Assembly (NCBI GenBank): GCA_037976565.1
Contig: CP137675.1
Span: 1,683,323-1,747,322 of the forward strand
DNA length: 64,000 bases
Direction of reading: 5' to 3'
Source: Mesocentrotus franciscanus
Taxonomy: Eukaryota; Echinodermata; Echinoidea; Camarodonta; Strongylocentrotidae
Below, piece after piece: positions 60,259 to 64,000 of the stretch. Each line of letters starts with the position of its first letter. Position 1 is the stretch's first letter. Position numbers and translations under genes: made by a program. The notes beneath the pieces are model-generated. The model saw only the letters and a list, made by a program, of their open reading frames with translations, was not told where the DNA came from and searched no databases.

Positions 60259-63200
60259 GTAGTAAGAGATACCAGGAGGCTCATTCATTCAGTTATCCAT
60301 TCAAGCCTTCCCTATACCAGGGAGATGAAAGGACCCTGCCTATACCGTACCTATTCTTGCAGACTTGCAGTACTGTCTATCATTGGATCATAGGCCTATT
60401 GTCTCTGGTCTATCTGATAGAGAGTGATACAGTTCTGGAAAACTCTAAAGAGCTTTGGAAATTTGAAAGGAGCAGTGGAAACAAATGGATTAAAATATTT
60501 CTATATTACTTTGTTTCAAAGAGAAAAATCCAGAAAAGGCTCAGAAAAGAAAGAAAGCAGGAAATATTTTTCAAGAAATGAGATCTGTTGATGATTACTA
60601 TCTTTTAAAAGCAGTCTGCTTTTCAGGCAGATTTTTTTTGTGTGTACACAGTTACAACATTCCAGAATATCCTTTTAAGTTTAAATGTTTAAATCTGTGT
60701 GAATTTAATTACATCTTTATACTTTTTTCCTTTTTAAGCAAACTGTAAATGATTTTGACAAACAAAGAAAAAATATTGTATATAAATGTTATACATTGTA
60801 TTCAAAGTAAAATGTTTTCAGCAGTTTATGTGATGATGTCCTTCTCATACCCTAACCCACTTAAACCTCTCTGTCATTACACCCATGCATGTGGTAAGAT
60901 AGTTTCTGGAAGTGGCAAATTACTGGTATGTTTCAAGAAATGATGATGACTGTCTGATTCCCCGCAAAAAAATGGCTCCCCTTTTATGTTTCTGTGCAAT
61001 TGTGCTTTATCAGCTGATCTTCATCTTTCTGTCTAGAAGTTTAGCTGCTAAAATGATATTAAAAATGTTTTTTGAAATTCGAGATTAAACTCCAATCCGA
61101 CTATGATGTTAATGGTTGAATATAAGTAAGACAAAACAAAATGAACAAACAAACAAGCAATTAAAGGGACAAGCTACCTAAAGAAATTATTGTGTACAGC
61201 TAGATGAGCTAGTATTTATAAATCAATCCCCTTGCAACCCACCCCACCCCAAAAAAGGTTGGAAGATTAAGAGTATGACAAAATAAAGGATTAAATTGAA
61301 GTCTCTTCTATGCAAGTGCATAAGAGTGGCCTGCAGCAGCTACACAGCACCTTAGTTTCATTTATTCGTTAATACAAGAGAACAATGGATTGCATTGGTT
61401 CAAGTGACCTCTTTCTGGAAGTGATATTTTTGATTGGCCCAAACATGTGAACGATGTGTGCAGCGCTTCGTAACTACAAGGAAACGGAGCTTCATCAAAT
61501 ACATTTTGTATTGGATTGAATTGGATAATACTTTTAATGTAGTACATTTCCTTTGAACACCAAACATTCAGTATGAAATATTTTGAAGATTGGTCCCTTC
61601 AATAAACAGAGATTTGAGAAGGAATATTGTCATTAACATCACAGTAGCTTGAGAGGAGGTAGTTGTCATGGAAACGAGATCAGTCTCTCCCTAGAGTAGA
61701 ACTATACTTTCTGAGAGCTTGGATTCTAACCTTCAAGATCCAATTAACCTGCACGTATTAGTCATTCATCCCCACGCATATGAATTGAGTAGATATTTTA
61801 ATAACTGCCTTTGTGGAATGGAAATGATAATAACATCAGTACATACACTTGAAGATTGATGTAGTAAAGATTGTTTTAATCAATCTGTCATCTTAAATCT
61901 TTCATCAAATCGACCCCCACAAATCTACCAGGAAAAACACCATCTCAGTGTAATGAGAGTATAATTTCAGTCCCAGACTGCAGACTATCACTTTGTCTGT
62001 TAAACTCCCCATATGACACAGTACACCTTGTCATCATAAAGATGATATCAATCTTTCCTTGCTTGCTTGCTTGCCATGTAGGCAAAGGTCATGGGCTCAT
62101 CCTCCCAATATCCTGGCAAATTTGACTCCAAAGTGCTCTCTATTTAGCTCGTCAGAGGGATGGGAACTGTAGCATGATGTATTTATGACACCATTCTCAT
62201 GAGTGCTCTAATTGTGAATGAACAGTTAAATTCTGTCCAAGTTACTGGCATTATATTTCACTGAGTTAATAATAAAAAAAACTTCATATTTGCTTTAAAT
62301 AGAAGGATATAATAATACTTTTATTGCAGCTGAGTTTTTTCCATTAATTCACACTAAGCAATGATTATTTGAAGACAAAGTGGAGGTGCAGTCACATTGA
62401 TCCCGTAAATACTTTTGGTACCCCAAATCATTGCTACTTGATAAAGCACTGAATAGATTGAAATGGATTAAAATGTTAATGGAGTGTTCTTATTTTATAA
62501 AATATGTCCCGTCAAAAATCAAAATATTTCACATGGGCTGCAAATAGATATGCAGCATCACAGCTTCTGAATCAAGTTCAGTTCAAACCTGACTCAAATA
62601 ATTTTAGTAATAATAAGCTTAGTTTAAAAGTTCATCTCCATTTAGAAAAAGGAAAGTGTCAAAGTGCTCCAAATTTGCTGGCCTTTGAACATCAATTTGG
62701 ATCGGTGTGAGAAAATTCACTGTCCGCATTAACCAATTGACATCGGGTGTTATTCCCAAAGCAGAGCCGTTCTCATCCTTGATGATTTGATTTCCACAAG
62801 AGTTGCATTCCATGAAGCCAAATCTCTTATCCAGATTTTCAAAAAAGGAGCACATTTACAAATATAGTTCTACATGTACATTATTTTGTATATCTACTAA
62901 GCAATATTTAGTCTGATTATTCTTAACTGTGTAATGATTTTGAAATGTACAATATTCTTTTCCATAAATTCAATAAATTACAGGTTATTATAGAAAATGG
63001 GAATTTAGAAATTTTCTCTATTGTTTAGGCTAGGATTTTGATTAATGACTGTGAGTGGAGGGGAAGGGGGTATTGGCATGTGTACAGTATATTCACTTTA
63101 CTAAAATAGGCAGATTTTACATAAAATTTGCTTACACAGCAGAGACAAGTATCGTTACAGTGCCTTTGAATATCATGTTCCAGGAGACTTGTAGTAATTT

Positions 63201-63344
63201 GTTGGCAGTAACAACCATTTCCTTTTCTGATGAATTCAATTCTGGGCTTTTTCTGGCACTGTGTAAAGTGTAAATGGAGAATGGTGAAGAAATTGAGCTT
63301 GACATTTACTGTAGTCAGAAGAAGTCCCCTCCTCCTCAATGAAA
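58212..63344. other. Mostly unrecognised intronic DNA
   Basis: It holds a (CT)n/(CA)n microsatellite at 60200-60258. Facing TCCAGACTGGA and TTAGTCTGGAG words lie near 59388 and 59528. A TTGGATTGAATTGGATAA phrase lies near 61512. No coding exon was recognised, including any match to the rest of chondroitin synthase. Confidence 0.45.
60200..60258 (+). repeat. (CT)n with (CA)n end
   Basis: About 25 CT units with one TT interruption are followed by CACACACA. Confidence 0.92.
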
Positions 63345-63742
63345 CTTAAAGATAAAGACCAGTTATAGTCATGCGATTGCATTGTGAAAGAAACGTTGTG
63401 AAATCGATCAGAAAAGGTTGATCATCTAGCATATAAGTATTGGTGTGTACTGCAAGGTTCTGGAATCATCAAAACGATAAGAAATTTGGCCTGGTCTTGG
63501 TAAAGTTACAAGCACTGTACACAGAAAGATGTATATGGGACTACGCGACCACGTGCGCGATATCTATTTGGTCCCAATAGATATAATAATTTACCAAATA
63601 TATCAATTAGTAGGCGGTTTCCCGGCAAAATTTGTATCATCACGTATTGGTCAAAACATATTCTTTCACATGATTGGTAATGAGAGCTTCCATTTCATGT
63701 TTAAGAGAGAGGGACGTTTCCAATACTGGTCTTTACCTTTAA
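63345..63742. mobile_element. Family C element, copy 3
   Basis: TTAAAGATAAAGACCAGTTA at the left faces TACTGGTCTTTACCTTTAA at the right. The interior shares GATTGCATTGTGAAAGAAAC, AAGGTTGATCAT and TATTGGTGTGTAC with 29.7 kb and GGGACTAC with 33.97 kb. The right half is unlike the other copies. Confidence 0.75.
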
Positions 63743-64000
63743 GCAGAATTTAATATGTTGTCAGTTGAGAGTCAACCCATTGTAAAAGAATATGAATGTA
63801 CGTTAGGCCTTCTGGGGTGTTTGGTCCCCTCAAGAAGAGGTTGCTGGTGTGAACAGGCCTCTTTATCTCATTCTGTCATCTTGAGAGGGGGAACATGGGC
63901 CTCTTTGTCCCTTCCCCTCTCTTTCTCTCAGACAAAATGGTGTGGACAAGCTGACCTCCCTACACCCTACTTTCTGAGAAGGTTCATAATGTAGTTCACA

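Larger units (their letters stand above)
5941..64000 (+). other. Inferred first intron (or downstream non-coding DNA) of the chondroitin synthase gene
   Basis: It begins with a consensus donor GTAAGA directly after the exon. In the known family several hundred further residues follow, including the second glycosyltransferase domain. None of the longer open frames here resembles that sequence. The simplest reading is that the next exon lies beyond the window, giving an intron longer than 58 kb. Alternatively the exon is an isolated or broken copy. The content is almost entirely repeats, microsatellites and unrecognised AT-rich DNA. Confidence 0.5.

Noticed and set aside
60138..60581. Forward frame of 147 codons
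   Set aside because: It starts in and runs through a (CT)n microsatellite, giving Ser/Leu repeats. The remainder has no recognisable motif.
62504..62855. Overlapping forward and reverse frames as a possible exon 2
   Set aside because: Neither resembles the chondroitin synthase continuation expected after WSYE, and there is no convincing acceptor.

Overview
This looks like nuclear DNA from a marine invertebrate deuterostome, most likely an echinoderm (sea-urchin-like). The sequence is AT-rich and full of microsatellites. It has spliced-gene signals, no bacterial-style gene packing, and many short interspersed inverted-repeat elements, SINE-like elements and LINE 3' ends. The words TACATGTA and AGGCCTAC recur throughout. 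The taxon is an inference from texture and from one conserved gene, not from a database match.

Only one convincing protein-coding gene is present. Positions 5084-5940 (+) hold the first coding exon of a chondroitin sulfate synthase (CHSY1/CHSY3 type, a type II Golgi glycosyltransferase). It shows an N-terminal membrane anchor, the conserved N-terminal GT31-like region with a DDD motif, and a clean splice donor at 5941. One base is missing around 5620-5621, so the reading frame breaks just before the DDD motif. Upstream lie a plausible TATA box (4837-4846), a CCAAT motif and a short upstream ORF. No continuation of the protein was recognised in the remaining 58 kb. That stretch is therefore read as a very long first intron, or as non-coding DNA after an isolated exon.

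Layout: 1-4790 is upstream non-coding DNA with a tandem repeat of about 135-140 bp and GA/CT tracts. 4790-5940 is the promoter and exon 1. 5941-64000 is repeat-rich intronic or intergenic DNA. Repeat families that can be matched to each other inside the window are: (A) two copies of a TA-flanked element with five spaced CGATAAACGC motifs; (B) five copies sharing a TGATTGG/CTGATGA core; (C) three elements with TTAAAGA-type ends; (D) ten or more copies of a small palindrome built on GAGAGCCAGAAGGGTGTTA, one of which encloses a 355-bp nearly loop-less fold-back; three tRNA-derived SINE-like elements; two LINE 3' coding ends; and several single-copy MITE-like elements. One of the latter (37591-38191) encloses a degenerate reverse-transcriptase fragment.

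The most interesting material is this palindromic non-autonomous repeat landscape inside the inferred intron, especially families D and A and the 28.6-kb fold-back. No transposase gene, CRISPR array, rRNA or intact tRNA gene was recognised.
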